Under the pieces are notes generated by a model. It searched no databases. It saw nothing but the letters and a program-made list of their open reading frames with translations, and was not told where the DNA came from. Source: Acanthochromis polyacanthus (Eukaryota > Chordata > Actinopteri > Pomacentridae). From it: a stretch of DNA of 64,000 nucleotides. Below, in pieces: positions 10,741 through 24,200 of the stretch. The number at the start of each line of letters is the position of its first letter. Position 1 is the stretch's first letter. The position numbers and the translations under genes are program-made. The DNA is taken from contig NC_067126.1 in assembly GCF_021347895.1 (NCBI RefSeq), positions 29,214,482-29,278,481 of the forward strand, written 5' to 3'.

Positions 10741-12209
10741 GATCATTATCCAGTGAAAAACCTCAATCCAGACTCCTTCATAATATGTTTGAGATTTATG
10801 CTGCTGTTATTGGTTTCTGTCCCAGACTAAACGACAAAAATCTCAACTGCAATTTATTTCAGGACTCGGTTATTAAATGTCAAAACAATCCATGTGACTC
10901 TAAAAACTCAACAGCTTTACAAACTCTAAGATTAAACTTTCCACAAGGATCCAAAATAATTTGAACTTCTACAGGAGAGCTTAATTATTCTTCATCTACT
11001 TCCTGAAAAGTTTGGTCAATAAAAAAGACAAAAACTAAAATTTCAGCTGAACTAAAGACAGACTTTGTGATTTTTCTGCTCACATGTTGTGTTGTTGTAA
11101 CTCACTCTTTCAAATAAATAGCTGCCTAACCCCCTGGAAACCAGCGGTTGTCCGTTTATGTGTCGCTTCTCGGTGACCCTAGACAGCCGGTTTGTAATGT
11201 TTTTTGGAGCAACACACCATAGTTTTTACATTTTACAATGATGGTTCTACTATGGAACCAGTTTGACATGTTCTTTGTGTGACAACTCAGAAATTTCAGG
11301 TACCAGAAGGTGTTTCAACGTTATTTAACTTTCTGCTTCAACTTCAAACTAAATTTCCTTCACTAAGCCAGCCCTCTGGACTTCCAGTAAGCTGTGTTCC
11401 TATTGGCTGTCCAGGTGGCTGCTTGGTGTTATCAGGAACACCTGAGCAGCTCATGTCTTCTGCTTTAGCTGACTGCAGTCAAACATTTCCTCTGCTTCTC
11501 TTCACTGAACTGGGTTTGGCCGCCGTTGCTTTAGTTTGTTCTTTAGGCATTGGCTTGCAGCTTCCAGCAGTAAAATTTTCTTTAATGTGTTTCTTGGTGT
11601 GTTTAGGGCTTTGTACTGGATAGTTGTCTTGGTAAATGTGGTTCTTTAGCCACAGTTAGCACATGGTGCTAATTTGTGCAGTGATTAGTGGATTCGGTGC
11701 AGCTGAGTTGTGTCTTTATCTTGGCTGTAGTGAGTCTTTAGAGGTTTTTGGTCAGACACATTCTGTATTCTTGTTTGTGAACCAACATTAGTTGTCCAGA
11801 AGGGAAGAGCTCCTGTCCTCATTCTCTGTTTACAGAGTTTCTCTGATAGGCTGCAGGAGACTTTAGCGTTTGGGTTGTGCTAGTTTGTTTTTTGTACAGT
11901 TTAATTTGGACGACTATCTTGAGGCCCCTCCATGTGGTTTAGTGAGGTTTTCTGGAACAGTTCTACAAAGCAACCTGCAGCAGAAGAAACTTTGAGAGTT
12001 TTTAGGAAGTTCTGGAGACCTTGACTTTGGAGCAGCAGAAATATTTGTCAGCAGTTTGAGCAGGAGAAGGTGAGCTTCATAGTAGAAATGAGAAGGAAAC
12101 CTTCTTGACCCGTGTGGTGAGGTCCTGTACCAAGAGTTTGAGCATGTTGTGAAGAGTCTGTAGTTCTTTGGTCTAAAAGCACCAGAAGAGTCAAATCATT
12201 AAAGGAGAA
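10741..12209. other. Intergenic, no credible gene
   Basis: A 114-codon frame at 11279-11623 lacks an ATG start and has no recognisable motif. The stretch near 11130 (TAACCCCCTGGAAACCAGC) recurs at 13455 (TAACCCTCTGGAAACCAGC), so it is part of a dispersed repeat. Confidence 0.4.
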
Positions 12210-12487
12210 GGTAGTGTCTACAGATACGAACCCGATAAGGCACTTTCCATTTGCCAGACAGATACGGACCCATACACGAGTCTCGCGAGTCAAGAAGCTG
12301 CTAACCACTGCAAACTGTTGAATGGTAAGCAAAGGTTAAGGTTAGTGTTAGGGTCAGGTTAGGCTCCGTACCTGTAGTACCGATGCTACGGGTCCGTACC
12401 TCCAGCGTCTACCGGGAGTCACGTGACCAGATCTCGCGTATCTGATTGGCAAATGGAAAGTACGGGTCCGCACCTCCAGCAACTACC
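12210..12487. mobile_element. Non-autonomous element with 9-bp target duplication (copy 2, 278 bp)
   Basis: Exact 9-bp direct repeats AAAGGAGAA (12201-12209 and 12488-12496) bound the element. It begins GGTAGTGTCTACAGATACG and ends CCGCACCTCCAGCAACTACC. The inverted ends match for about 60 bp (both carry ACTTTCCATTTGCCA and CAGATACG). The termini match copy 1 at 4784 (GGTAGxGTCTACAGATACG), and both share the GGTACGGTCCGTACC-type palindromes. The middle contains TTAGGGTTAG-like motifs and no coding frame. Confidence 0.85.
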
Positions 12488-12689
12488 AAAGGAGAAAACA
12501 GGAGATATTGTTGGTTCTACTGTTGCTCTGCAGTTTCCTTAAACTGGAAAGTTTCTATTGTAAATTATTTACCGTGTGAGCCCAAGAAGGCTTCAATAAA
12601 CTCCCTCCATCCCCTGGACACAACATATTTTATTACCATATTAAATCTTTTTTTTCAAAATTTTTTTGAGTTTTAATCATAGTTTTAGC

Positions 12690-12770
12690 ACAGTTTTTCT
12701 CTTTGCTTGTTTAGTTTTGTAATGTGTGAAAGGTGCTAAACAAATAAAGTTGACTTGATAAACTTAACTG
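12690..12770 (+). repeat. LINE 3' tail fragment
   Basis: GTGTGAAAGGTGCTAAACAA followed by ATAAAGTTGACTTGATAA is the usual 3' end of an L2-type fish LINE. No coding part is attached. Confidence 0.55.
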
Positions 12771-12784
12771 ACTAACTCATGAGA

Positions 12785-13456
12785 TTCAAAACTCTGCTCC
12801 TCAAGTCCTCACTAAGACCAAGAAAATAGATCATATCACTCCAGTTTTAAAGTCTTTACGCTGGCTTCCTGTCACTCAGAGGGTAGATTTTAAAGTCCTG
12901 CTGCTGGTCTACAAAGCTTTAAATGGTCTAGGACCAAAATACATCAGAGACCTCCTGACTCAGTATGAACCACCCAGACCACTCGGGTCATCTGGATCAG
13001 GTCTTCTCATAGTTCTTAGAGTAAAAACCAAACACGGAGAAGCTGCGTTCAGCTTCTATGCCCCATATATATGGAACAAACTCCCAGAAAACTGTAGATC
13101 AGCTGAAACTCTCAGCACATTTAAGTCCATTCTGAAGATGTACCTGTTCTCAGCTGCTTTTGATTAAATTATTTTAAATCTTATTTTATGACAGCTATTT
13201 TAAACAGCCCTTGTTTTCTGACTTTTGTTTTTCATCTTTTTACTGTTCCGTTTTTCTTTTAATAATTGTGCCCTTGTTTTCTGACTTCTGTTTCTGATCT
13301 TTTTACTGTTCTGACCTTTTTTTAAATGATTTTATAAATGTTTTTCTTTTAATAATTGTTGTCATCTTCTGTCTTAATGTCTTTGTAAAGCACTTTGAAT
13401 CGCCTTGTTGTTGAAATGTGCTATATAAATAAATTTGCCTTGCCTTGCCTTGCCTA
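12785..13456 (+). mobile_element. 5'-truncated L2-type LINE: end of ORF2 plus 3' tail
   Basis: Frame through 12820-13167 reads KKIDHITPVLKSLRWLPVTQ, then FKVLLLVYKALNGLGPKYI, AAFSFYAPYIWNKLP and FKSILKMYLFSAAFD, then stop. This is the conserved region C-terminal to the reverse transcriptase in L2/CR1-like LINEs. The 3' UTR ends AAGCACTTTGAATCGCCTTG then GCTATATAAATAAATTTGCC, with a TTGCC tandem tail at about 13435-13456. The frame lacks an ATG because it is 5' truncated. Confidence 0.85.
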
Positions 13457-14110
13457 ACCCTCTGGAAACCAGCTTTTGGACTGTTTTTAGAGCAACGTGC
13501 TATACTATGACGTTTTTAGAGCGACATACTATACTATAGGCTTTTTAATTGACATATTACTATGATGTTTTTTTGTTTTAGTTTTTTTGTTGTTTTTAGC
13601 ACTGCAGGACACTGAGAAACAATAAGACAGTTCATATAGTCGCAACTCATTTTGGCATTCAGCTGCTGGGACTTCAAATAAATTGTTCTCCTGCTTCTAA
13701 GTGGTTGTTATGTACAGTCTGAATGTACACTAACACCAACACAAACATCAGCACTGATTAGATGAACTGCTTCAATGTTATACATAACATATAAGAATTT
13801 AAAATTTACTATACTCTTACTTGTGCACTGAACTATTATTCTATGGCATTTTTTAGATGGCATATAAGACTGATGTTTTCTTGAATAACATACTATTTTG
13901 ACAATATACCTAACCCTAACCCATTTTTTGAACCACATATCATACATGACAATTTTAGGCAACATCCTATCATTTTGCACTGTTTGAACCACATAATAAT
14001 CTATGTTTTTTTGCTGACATGCTATACTATGAACTACAGGCCATACAATGTTATTCTTGAAAAGTATGCTATACTTTGACATTTTCTGAACTACATCCTA
14101 TACTATGGCG
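13457..14110 (+). repeat. Degenerate minisatellite based on CATACTATACTATG
   Basis: Repeated cores include GTGCTATACTATGACG, CATACTATACTATAGG, CATGCTATACTATGAAC, TATGCTATACTTTGAC and CATCCTATACTATGGCG. TTTTTxGAxCxACAT linkers separate them, with a period of roughly 35 bp. The array is interrupted by unrelated sequence at about 13600-13850. The 124-codon minus-strand frame at 13708-14082 is a by-product of this array. Confidence 0.65.
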
Positions 14111-14181
14111 TTACACACAGAGTGCTTTGGTTACATGTTGATTTACAATCTAGATTTTTTTCTGTTGTTTTTTGATGGAAT

Positions 14182-14599
14182 TACCACAGACCTGACCGTG
14201 AACACTGATGACACCCACCTGAGGGAGACGCTGCCTAAGATATCCAGGCTGCTTGGTCGTGGTCTTTCTGCTCCAGAACGTCTTCATCAACTACGTCTTC
14301 TTTTGAAGAGGCCCTCGGATGCTGCAATCTCTGACCTTAAGGAGGAACTGCTACTTTCACTCTGTAACGAGACGGCGGTTATTTTAAAGACCCAACTCCT
14401 AGTGGCTTTGAGTGAAAATTTATCATCCATCAAAACGGAACTACAGACAGTTAAATCTGAGCTGTCGGTCAGTATTTCAAACATCAAGTCCGACCCGGGC
14501 GCCCTAAAGCACGCTGTGGGTGAAACGGAAACTTCAGTCTCCACATCACCGACGACATCGTCACACTCCAAAGCAGAGAACCTGTCTGCTGAACTTTAA
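14182..14599 (+). pseudogene. Probable L1-type LINE ORF1 fragment (coiled coil)
   Basis: A 164-codon frame opens at 14105. Its first ~25 residues come from the minisatellite, and the likely genuine part begins near 14190. The second half is a heptad-rich coiled coil (LLVALSENLSSIKTELQTVK then SELSVSISNIKSDPGALKHA) followed by a VGETETSVS segment. This resembles the ORF1 N-terminal half of fish L1/Tx1 LINEs (IKTEL, LKxxVGExExS). It stops at 14597-14599, before the RRM and C-terminal parts. A domesticated gene is not excluded because the frame is clean. Confidence 0.45.
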
Positions 14600-17500
14600 A
14601 AAGTGGACTATAAAGGTGAAGAATGTGAGCAGCAGAACAGATGTGATCAGAAAGAAGTCATTTTCTTTTCTTTCTGGTTGACTTGATGCTGTCAGATGCA
14701 GATGTTGGAGCTGATTCTGATCTTTCAGGAGAAAAATCTTCTTTTCCTTCATAGACTTTTCAGGAAATTATTCTCTCAGGTTTTCTCTGCTATTTATATT
14801 TTTATTATCTGTGATTATTTAATTCTTGTAAAACAAAGTTGGAGGCATAAAGACTCATTTAGTTATTTTATTCTTGAAATCTTTGAAGTAGCAGAACTAA
14901 ACTTCCATTTTCCTTCTTGTACTTCCGATACTAGAACTAAACGTGTCTTCAACACGGATCATCTGGTTTTCATGAATCAGCAGCAAAATCACAACAAATG
15001 AGACAATTTTGAACAACTTAATGAAACTGATGTTTTTTTAAAACTATCAGTCTGTTTTAGTGTCAAATTAAAGCTGATTACTGACAATTGGAACATTAAC
15101 GTTACTGTTTCAATCACATTTAAGTTTCCTGAACGTTACATTAACGTCAACCAGCCACAGTTTTATGAACTTAATGACAGGAACACACTTCAGCTGCTGA
15201 CAGGAAACAACACAAACATCGTTAGCTTGATGTTACATTTAGCTGCTAATCAGGACTGGTCAGCTAGCACAGTTAGCATCGCTAATTCACGTTAAAAATA
15301 ATATTCACTGGATGCTAACTCTCTTCTCTGGTAACACACGCAAATAAAATCCACCAACTCCTGCGGTTCACTGCTCACATTATATCTGACTCTGAAGTTG
15401 AACATAAAGTTCATTAAAACCACCAATAAGTAAATTATCATTTATTATTTTATTGGTCCAATCAGCCAAAGGACTGGATTACTGAAGTGAAAACTGATTA
15501 AAACAAAACAACAGACAGTAAAAAAAAGTCTGTGGAAAATGTGCTGCTGCTCCACCGATAAATACCAACAAACTAAAAACAAACTGGGTGGAAGAGTTGC
15601 TTTTAGTGATTTTTTAATAAATAGCAAATATGAGGCTTTTATTTTTCCGGAAGTAAAAGGAAACGTTGCTTATCCATAGTTTCGCTAACTTAACTTTAGC
15701 TGCACTTTCACCATGTTCTAACTGATAGATCTTTTTTTATATTAAAATAACTGCACTTCCTTTGTATAGTTGGTTGTTTCTTATGCTGCTGCTCTTTCAT
15801 TGCAATTATATTTTAATAATATCACTTTAAATACAGATAATTGAAAAGAAAAAACTGGCTCTGAAATACTCAATGAACTGATGCATCATCTAGTGTTAAA
15901 CTGAATAAAAATTCTTAATAATATAAAATGTAACTGACTGAGCTGTATTAATTAAATCCAGATATTTCAATTTGAAAGAAACACAACATTGCCTGAAAGA
16001 TTTCAGTCAATTAAACCTTAAATTCATTTACCTAAGAAAACCATCCTTTGATGTCTTACTTTAAAATGACCTACTTTTTTTTTTTTTAAATATAGGTGCA
16101 AAGTAAAAGTTTCACTTTAAAGATAAATCACTGATGAACATTTAATGGCATTAACTCAATTATTATGAGGAAACAGAAATCCATTTCTAATATTTCTATC
16201 AAATATGTTTATGTCTATAAAATATACAGGACATCAGCAAAAATGTCTGCATAGTGAAATATATGAAGTCCAACAGGAACTGCAGCCCACGTTCAGTCAA
16301 GTTAGCAGAATTACGGATAAACAACATTTCCAGGTTTCTCTGACAAAATACAAGCCGTGATTAGTTTTTAGTTTTTATGGGAAAATTACATGATTTCAAA
16401 AATCTGACTTTGAAAATGCAAATCAAACTGTAATAAGTGTTCGCTAGCTGCTCCACTTGCTTTGAATATTATTATTCTCGTCTTTGTCAAGCCCAAACGA
16501 AAAATTAATCCATATTCTGGCTACATTAATGACAACAGCAGCCCTGGAGTGGCCGGAAGTTAGCCGACATAGCGGAAGTGCTAATGAGGTCTGCTCTGGC
16601 ACGGATTATTACTGTTACACATGTAGCTTTGAAAATAAATCTTCTACAAGACACAGAGCTGTAGCTCCATTTCAGTGTGAGCTCTAATGTTTCTCTGTGT
16701 GACTGTCTGACTTCCTCTAATAAAATCCTCCTGTCCACTGGTAGCTGCAGCCATAGATATGTATCTATCTACTGATTCATATCTATGCACACTAGTCTGG
16801 TCCGATGCAGTCTCGATGATGATGATTCATGAGTACGTGAGAACGCAAGTATGGACAGTTACGTACTGAGAAACGGCCACAGTCTTCTTACCGCAAAGGT
16901 GCAAAGCTGCTCCCCTTCTCCTCCAGCATCAGGAAAATCTTCAAAGCTTCTTCAAACCCAAACAAAATACAATCAAAAGATCAAACTGACGTCATTGGTG
17001 CATTCAGGTGCAGTCAGACAACGAAGTTGCGTTCAGGAGTGTAGGAAATCGGAGTGTAAGTATTACAAATTTTCAAAATTGGGGAGTGTACAGGGGGTGG
17101 CCAATCACATCACATGGCAGGGCGGGGGGGCACCACGGAAGATCTGCAACTGGTCACCACTGCTGATTTCATAAGTCGTCGTCACACAGAGTGTGTCGCT
17201 GTTGAAGGATCGCAAAGAGTATCACCTTGTGATTGACATTTAAATCTCTGCCTCCTTCTCAGATTTTGCTACTTCAGTGTCAACATCAACCATGATGATC
17301 CCTGGAAGGCTCCTGTTTTGTAAGTACTCGAGAGCAGTATAGGAGTTATCCACCAGGGGGGGAACACAAGCTGCAGAAACAGGTCACAGAGAATCATATC
17401 TGTTACTGATGATCGTTTTTGACAAGTGAAGTGTAGAACGCCTTTCATCTTTTCAATTGGTTCCACTCTTGTAAAAGTCTATTTAAACATAATGAAAGAT

Positions 17501-20500
17501 CCCAGATAAAGTAATCATCTTTTTTCCCCTTCCTTTTAACACAGTTTAGGTCTTGAACGTGGTGGTTAAGGGGTTTGTTCTGACAATTTACAGCGACTAT
17601 CCTGGGCGTGAATCTCAGCTCTGGATTTCCTGTTTGGAGTTGTGTATGTTTAGTTTCCCCTGAGTCCTCTTGGTTTCTCCCACTGCAAATTACCCATAAG
17701 TCTGCTTTTCAGAAAAACGCCCAGTGAATGTCTTTTCAGCCTTCAGCAGCCTCTGACCCTGAATAAGAGTAAGTGGGTACAGAGGAACAGATGTAAATCT
17801 CTGCATTCACTCTCCTTCAATTTGTCACTGACCGTCGATGCTTCCAGCTTCTCTATAACACCTGTCAATTCCTCTCAGCTCAACAACAACAAAAAAGCAG
17901 CACTTAAAATTGCCCCCTTTCATTTGCAGCGTTAGAAGTTGCAGCGAGTGAATGCGGGGCTTTCTTCCAGTGTGACTTCAGACAACCTGCATGAATAGTA
18001 CATTAGCTGTACGTAATGTATTCCGTTTCAAAGGTTCAGAGTTCCATATAGTCTGCAAAAATCCTTTTTGGGGTAATTTTCTACGAATGAAAGCGATAGT
18101 TTTACTGCACTGTACGCCAACCAGAGGACTCTTGTGAAATCATAGGTTCATGTGAATGTCACATACTCAGGAAAAGAACAGAAATATTAGAAATAGTTTA
18201 AGCTTTTACATTGGATTAAATATCTGACTGATGAGTTTCATCAAAGATTTTTTAAGGATTTTCTTGAGCACAGCGCTACAAAACTGTTACAGCACTTCTG
18301 CCTTAGTTTCAAATTGAACTTGCTAAAAATACATGGTTTTTTTTTTCCCTGATGGGAGAATTTTGTGGAGCTTAAATGAAGGCTGAATAGCGTAAACAAT
18401 GCTAAATCCCACCTCACAGCTGTCTCACAGCATTTCAAAGTAAGTGTGACTTCTCTGCCCTAGCAACAGCTACAGGAGCTGAATTTGAATACGCAGCATG
18501 CTTTACAGGCATGATCTAAGTGTGTGCAACATGTGAGCACAATTAAATAAATAAATTCCCGTACACACGCGCCCCCCCATCAGTCCTTGAAGAATAATAT
18601 TCCTGTGCATTTTTTTAAAAAATTGTGTTTCATCAAAGCTAGGTGTATGCATCTGTGAATTCAAAGAGACAAGGTGTGAAGAGAACTGAGGCAAGCAGAT
18701 TCACGGTGAACTCTCTGCAACCTCCCGGCTCCTTGCAAGTTGGTTCTATACAGCAGCTCCCACCCATTGATATCAGCACTTCATGGCTTAAATAATTCAG
18801 CAGAAAATCACTGTGCTACCTGATTCTCCGCAGATACTATACTCCTGGCATTTGATGATGATGACGGATGTCGCAGGATTGTAGAATAGCAGATTCACCG
18901 GGTGAAGTGGTGATTGATTGAAACAATACTGAATGCTAAACAGAAAGCAGATGATGCACTTTAGGAATATGCTTTCTGACAGCAAATTATTATGTGTGGA
19001 CTACTTCAAATATGCAGGTGCTTAACAGGTGGCAGAGCTATGTTATATTGATAAGATAATGTTACATTATGATGCTGCTGCTTCACTTACAATAATCTGT
19101 ATCTTTCCTGTGAGATTCATATTAAAGCTAATGATGTGTTTTAATGTAATGCATGTTGGAAAGGCTTAGAAGTGGCAGATCCCCTGCAAAATGTCTCATT
19201 ATGTTTTTCTTTTCTTGCAAAGGATAATATTAGCATCAAAATATTTTCTGAGGAGGTTCCATCCGAACACAAAACTGCACGACAATGCACTCCATCGTAC
19301 AGTATCTCAGTGTCAGATAAAATAGGTAACATCAATATGCCCTATCCCCACCACGCCCCACGATGAGGATGTTTTTTAGCAGCGTTTCTTCCCTCCCACA
19401 ACATGCTTTAGAGATGTGCAGCCCCCCCGAGACAGAGCTCATCTTTCATGGACATGAAACAAGAGCCGTGAAGCAATATCAAACAGCATATCTGAATCTG
19501 AGAGCCAAGAGACGGGGAAATCGCTGGCTTTGTGAGTCAAACGCGAACATGAATGTGGGCCTAACCGGTGACATCACTGCTTTGAAGCAGAAACATGATT
19601 TCATGAATAGGCTAACTGGCAGAAGCAATTAAAGAATCTAGCCGATGATTTCTTTAATGACGGCTTTCCTCCATTGTTCAGATGCATTGGTAGAAGTACT
19701 GTAAAACCTCTTCTTTTGTGCATTTTGAGGAAAGGTGTTCCAATAAGAGCGAAGACATGCTCAATAATCTTCCGACAATCAACAAAATCACATAATGATG
19801 CCTGACAAGGAAATGCTGCAACAATAAAGTGTCCATCAAAGACAGTACAAAGAAAATCCCCTTCTTTTTTGAAAACAGTGCATCAAAATCACACCTGCTT
19901 TGATCTTGTGGTGGCAAAAAACCCTGAAAATGATTTTAGGCAGCTTGTTAACTCTTCCATATCCTGCCTGTGATTTACATCAAGGCCATATGGTTTAATC
20001 CACAACACACCTGTTGTAGTGTTTTCTCCCATAACACGCCTGGGATGAAAAATATTTGTGCCATAAATTAAACATTTGCAAATTTTCTGCAGTACTATCA
20101 TCAAAGGAAAAGCTATGCCTGCATTGGATTAAACAGTAATCTAAAGTCTAACACTTTCTACTAATTTAAATTCTATTTTTTGACACACAGGAAGTGTTCA
20201 AACTTCTGTACACTTTCACACAAATGGATTTCTCTTAAACAGTAAACTCTGATTTCAGAGGTAATATTTGGGTGGAAAACACCTAAAACCCAGTTAATAA
20301 TAATACATTTGAAGTTTTGAACACTCCATCACTGTATTTGCAATCTTAATACAACAATGCATCTCAACAATGGACAAAAACATGCAATACCAGGGTTTTC
20401 TTGGCTCAGATTGGGCCTTAGGGTTTGCCTATGCATGATTAATTCTCTTTAGGGTGCACCAAAAATTCCTCTGAGCAAAAAAGTAAAACCCTGATGAACA

Positions 20501-21059
20501 TCATTACAGTTTTAATTTGAACTACTGCACTTAAATGAGAGAAATCTAAATGCAATCCATGAGTGTCTATGACTGCTTTAGCTGAAATGTTAATCTGGAT
20601 ACATATTTTTAAAAATCCAAACATTTTCTATGGTATAATAAAAGATAAAAGACTGTAGTGCTTTTGTTTGGGTTTTTCCCCCCTTACAGACAGTTTTCCA
20701 GGTAAAAATGTTAGCAATTTATGAAGAAGAATAACAAGAATCTACAGCATTCTCAGAAAAATCCACTTCTGAAAACACTGACATCAACTGTACTGATGAA
20801 AACCTCATCATAAGGAGACTGTAAATTGTTTTGTTTTCCCTTTAGGCTGCTGGTTTGTTGGCATTTTGCCTGACCAGCTGTCTGTGTAAGATATAAATTA
20901 TTGCTGTTCTTATTAGCAACAATAATAAGCTATACATGGTTTGCAAAGATAACGTATGAACATCCATGCACATATTTTTGAAAGCATTCTTTAACACTTT
21001 CTCCAAATGCTCGAAATAACTATTTTCCACCAAATTCTGCAAATCAAACAACTTCGACT
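14600..21059. other. Intergenic region 3' of marchf4, no gene seen
   Basis: AT-rich sequence with short chance frames only. A frame at 16484-16687 and CpG-containing sequence at 16480-16750 do not resemble a known protein. An inverted pair (CATAGATATG / CATATCTATG) lies at about 16752-16788. Confidence 0.45.
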
Positions 21060-21065
21060 TTTATT
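21060..21065 (-). terminator. marchf4: Candidate marchf4 polyadenylation signal
   Basis: TTTATT on the plus strand is AATAAA on the gene strand, about 150 nt past the stop codon. A longer 3' UTR is possible. Confidence 0.35.
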
Positions 21066-21216
21066 CAATCAATGTAAGGACATCAGAGATGCATTTTGAA
21101 ACAAACAAGAACATGGTATTAATCCAGTGCAGTTAAGATAGGACGTTTTTTTTTCCAACTGTCAGCTGGTTGATAAATCTTTCACCTCCGTGTGAGATAA
21201 GGCCTCAACTGACTCC

Positions 21217-24200
21217 TCAGACTGTAGTGACTCTCATGACCAGCTCTCTTGTGCTATTGCTGGGTTGGCTGCGGGCCTCCGGCTGCCTCAGGTGGCTGAG
21301 CAGGTGGAGAATGTTGTAGGGACAGTGTTGGTCCGGCACTGCGCTGTCGCTGTTGGGGTCCACATGTGTTCCCAGTCCTCCTGCGGCCGTCACCACGGTT
21401 GTAGAAGTGGAGCCAGCGGCTGTAGAAGCCACCACCATCAGCGAGGAGGTGGAGGTGGACACTCCTATCCCAGTCTGGTAGCCCTGGCTGGGCTGAGACA
21501 GAGTCCTGTCTACAGTGGCGTCCTTCAGGTCATCGCTGTCCATAGACTTGTCATAGTTCAGGACCTTCCACTGCTGGTTAACGGCCTGCCAGCGGTGGAA
21601 GATACGAAACACAGAAGGTCCCTCGTGGACAATTAAAGCTGTGGGGATCAGAGCATCAGTTAGACGATGTCACTGTGCGGCAGCAGTCTTAATGACACCA
21701 CAAAGTGATGTACTGTATATCGCTGCAGTGGTGGATTCTCTGTGTTAAAGCCTGCAGAAAGTATTAGCTGAGGCAGTAGCAGAACAAAACAACTCTTTAT
21801 CTTTAAAGTGCCGCACCACAGAGAACCCACAGAGAAGATCCTTATTTCTAAGAAAAAGTGGAAACATGGTGCAACTCATGACACAGCGATACTCACCGTT
21901 TTCAGATTTAGGTTCGCAAAAACGCTGCATCTGTTCTCTGGGGTTGTTCGATAAGATCTTATCTCAGTTCAGAATTGCTTATTGACTCATGTTCATTGAA
22001 ATCAGTATGTGGAAAATTGAAATCAATCTGTAACAGCAGATGCTCAGAGTCTAAGATTTTACTGCCTGTATTTTTCCATATTAAAGTCATGTACAGGGAA
22101 ATACAGTATGATTAGACTCTGTTTTAAACCCTTATTTAGCATTTAACATAAAATAGTACATAAAAGTGTACTATGGTAATAAGGTTTATATCACACTTAA
22201 CTGCAGTTCTAAGAATATAGAAGGTATTTTAAAGTGTTTGTTCAGTTATTTCTCAACCACTTTATCTCTTCCTCCATCCATAACTGGATGCTTACATATA
22301 AACAGATGCATTTATCTTCATAGAATTGTTGAAAATACTGTGCAACAAAGTGATTAAAATGTCTTTCATTCCTCTTATACTTGCACTATATTGTGTTTTA
22401 ATCTATCAAATCTTTATATGCTGCTTATAAATGTAAACTGGGGGTGTTCAAGTGTTACATGAATGATCATACAGCTGGCCGATTGTAACTGATGCAGTAT
22501 TTTATTACCGTTATAGTATAACACCACCCTCTGTTATGAGTCGTTACATAAGGCAGCAGCCACAGTGACAGCAGTCGGAGTTTATTGATAAAATCCTGTC
22601 GCATTTCCTCAACTCTGCTTCTTTCCCCCCTCTAACTTTGCGGATAAGTGAAAGTCAGGTCTTTGCTCTTTAACGTCTACCAGGTGACAAGTTAATCTCT
22701 GTAAAGTGCAGAGTTAATGACTCCACAGTCAATCCTCGCCACCAAACCGGAGACAATCAATCTCCTTTTCCTCTCCCCCTGCTGTCTGCTGCAGTGGCAG
22801 TTAAGAGTTTTCTTAATGTGAGATGCCATCACACATTCATCCAAAACATGTGGGCCCTGAAGCGCCAGAGGAGGACAGCAGGCTTAAAACAGATGCTATA
22901 AGTTTCAATTTGGACACCCACACAAATTCTGAAAAAAATGCTCCAGTGCACCTTTTTTTTCCCTCTCTTGTGTTTTGACAGCACACAATGGTTTCCAAAG
23001 TTTGCCTGAATTTAGCATCGTAGCTTTTTGGATTATAGTTAGAAATGTATTTTAATATATGCAATGAGAGCCACTTCAGTTGGTGCAAAAACACTGCGTT
23101 TTGAAAATTTGGAATTCATGTTTAATTTATAAAATAGGCTTGATGCAGCATTTCATCATTTTTAATATAGTAACTGTGATAAAGGTAATATTGCAGAAAT
23201 GCTCATAAAGATTGGCCAAACAATCACGTATGCAATCAATTGTGAACCGACTGCACACCATATTGATTTGAAGCAGCTGACGATGCGGTGTAGATTAATT
23301 GCATTGATTGTCAATGATGTAAATTGTTCACGGCATTCACTGTTTTTCTTTTTTTTGGGGGGGGGGGACAGCCGTCAGGTATAATTACTGACTCTGCCGA
23401 ACACTTTTGACATTTACTTTTGCCTGTTGAATGCACCTGCATTAATGTGACCTGAGTGGACTCGATATTATTCTCAGTCGTAAAAGGCACAAAATCATTT
23501 CAAGAAGAAGTAGAAACATTACACGAAATTACCACTAACTGTTTAAAACCTCACCGATGCAGACGACGTCCATGAAGCCGTACATCCCGTAGCAGATCTG
23601 GAAAAGCAGATCTTGACGTTGCCAGCGGGCAGACGGGCTAAAAGAGGACCACACCAGCCAGGAGATACTGGCCATCAGGAACAGGGAGCCCAGGATGGCT
23701 GCTGCTATCTGCACTTTCTCTATTACTGTCAGGGAGATGGCCTGCCACTGCAAGAAGAGATAGTACAGCTTTGTTCATTGCTTTGCTTACTAGTTTCTCT
23801 TTTGACCGTACCGAACTCTTATAGAGGCAGATAAACGCAAATAAAAGGAGAAGATGAAAAACACTATAACTGGATGCACATTATAATGATGATTGTCTAG
23901 TCCATTACAATAAAAGCCCTATATTTTTAATGCAAAATGCAGTCTTTTGAACATCAGTCACATGCAGAAAAACCTCTTAAAGAAAATCTATATCCACTTA
24001 CAAACAACCCTATAATATTATTAAAGATGAAAACTGATAAAAATTTGCTTCTATAATCTTCCAATTCTGAAGATCAGAGAGGATACGCCTTATTTAACTC
24101 AAAACACTTCATTTTCCCTCTGAATTCCTCAGTTCGTGATCAGAGCAAATCTGGAGCTGCAGTTAGAACTCTGTGATTTGCAAAAACTGTGCTTTGGGTG

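Noticed and set aside
11279..11623. 114-codon plus-strand frame with hydrophobic end
   Set aside because: No ATG start, no motif, no splice context; lies in repeat-bearing intergenic DNA.
12320..12362. TTAGGGTTAG-like motifs suggesting an internal telomere
   Set aside because: Only a few imperfect units, lying inside the 278-bp mobile element.
16752..16788. Inverted repeat resembling a small RNA hairpin
   Set aside because: Stem of about 10 bp only, AT-rich, with no miRNA-like length.
21265..21636. 123-codon plus-strand frame
   Set aside because: Antisense shadow of marchf4 exon 4.
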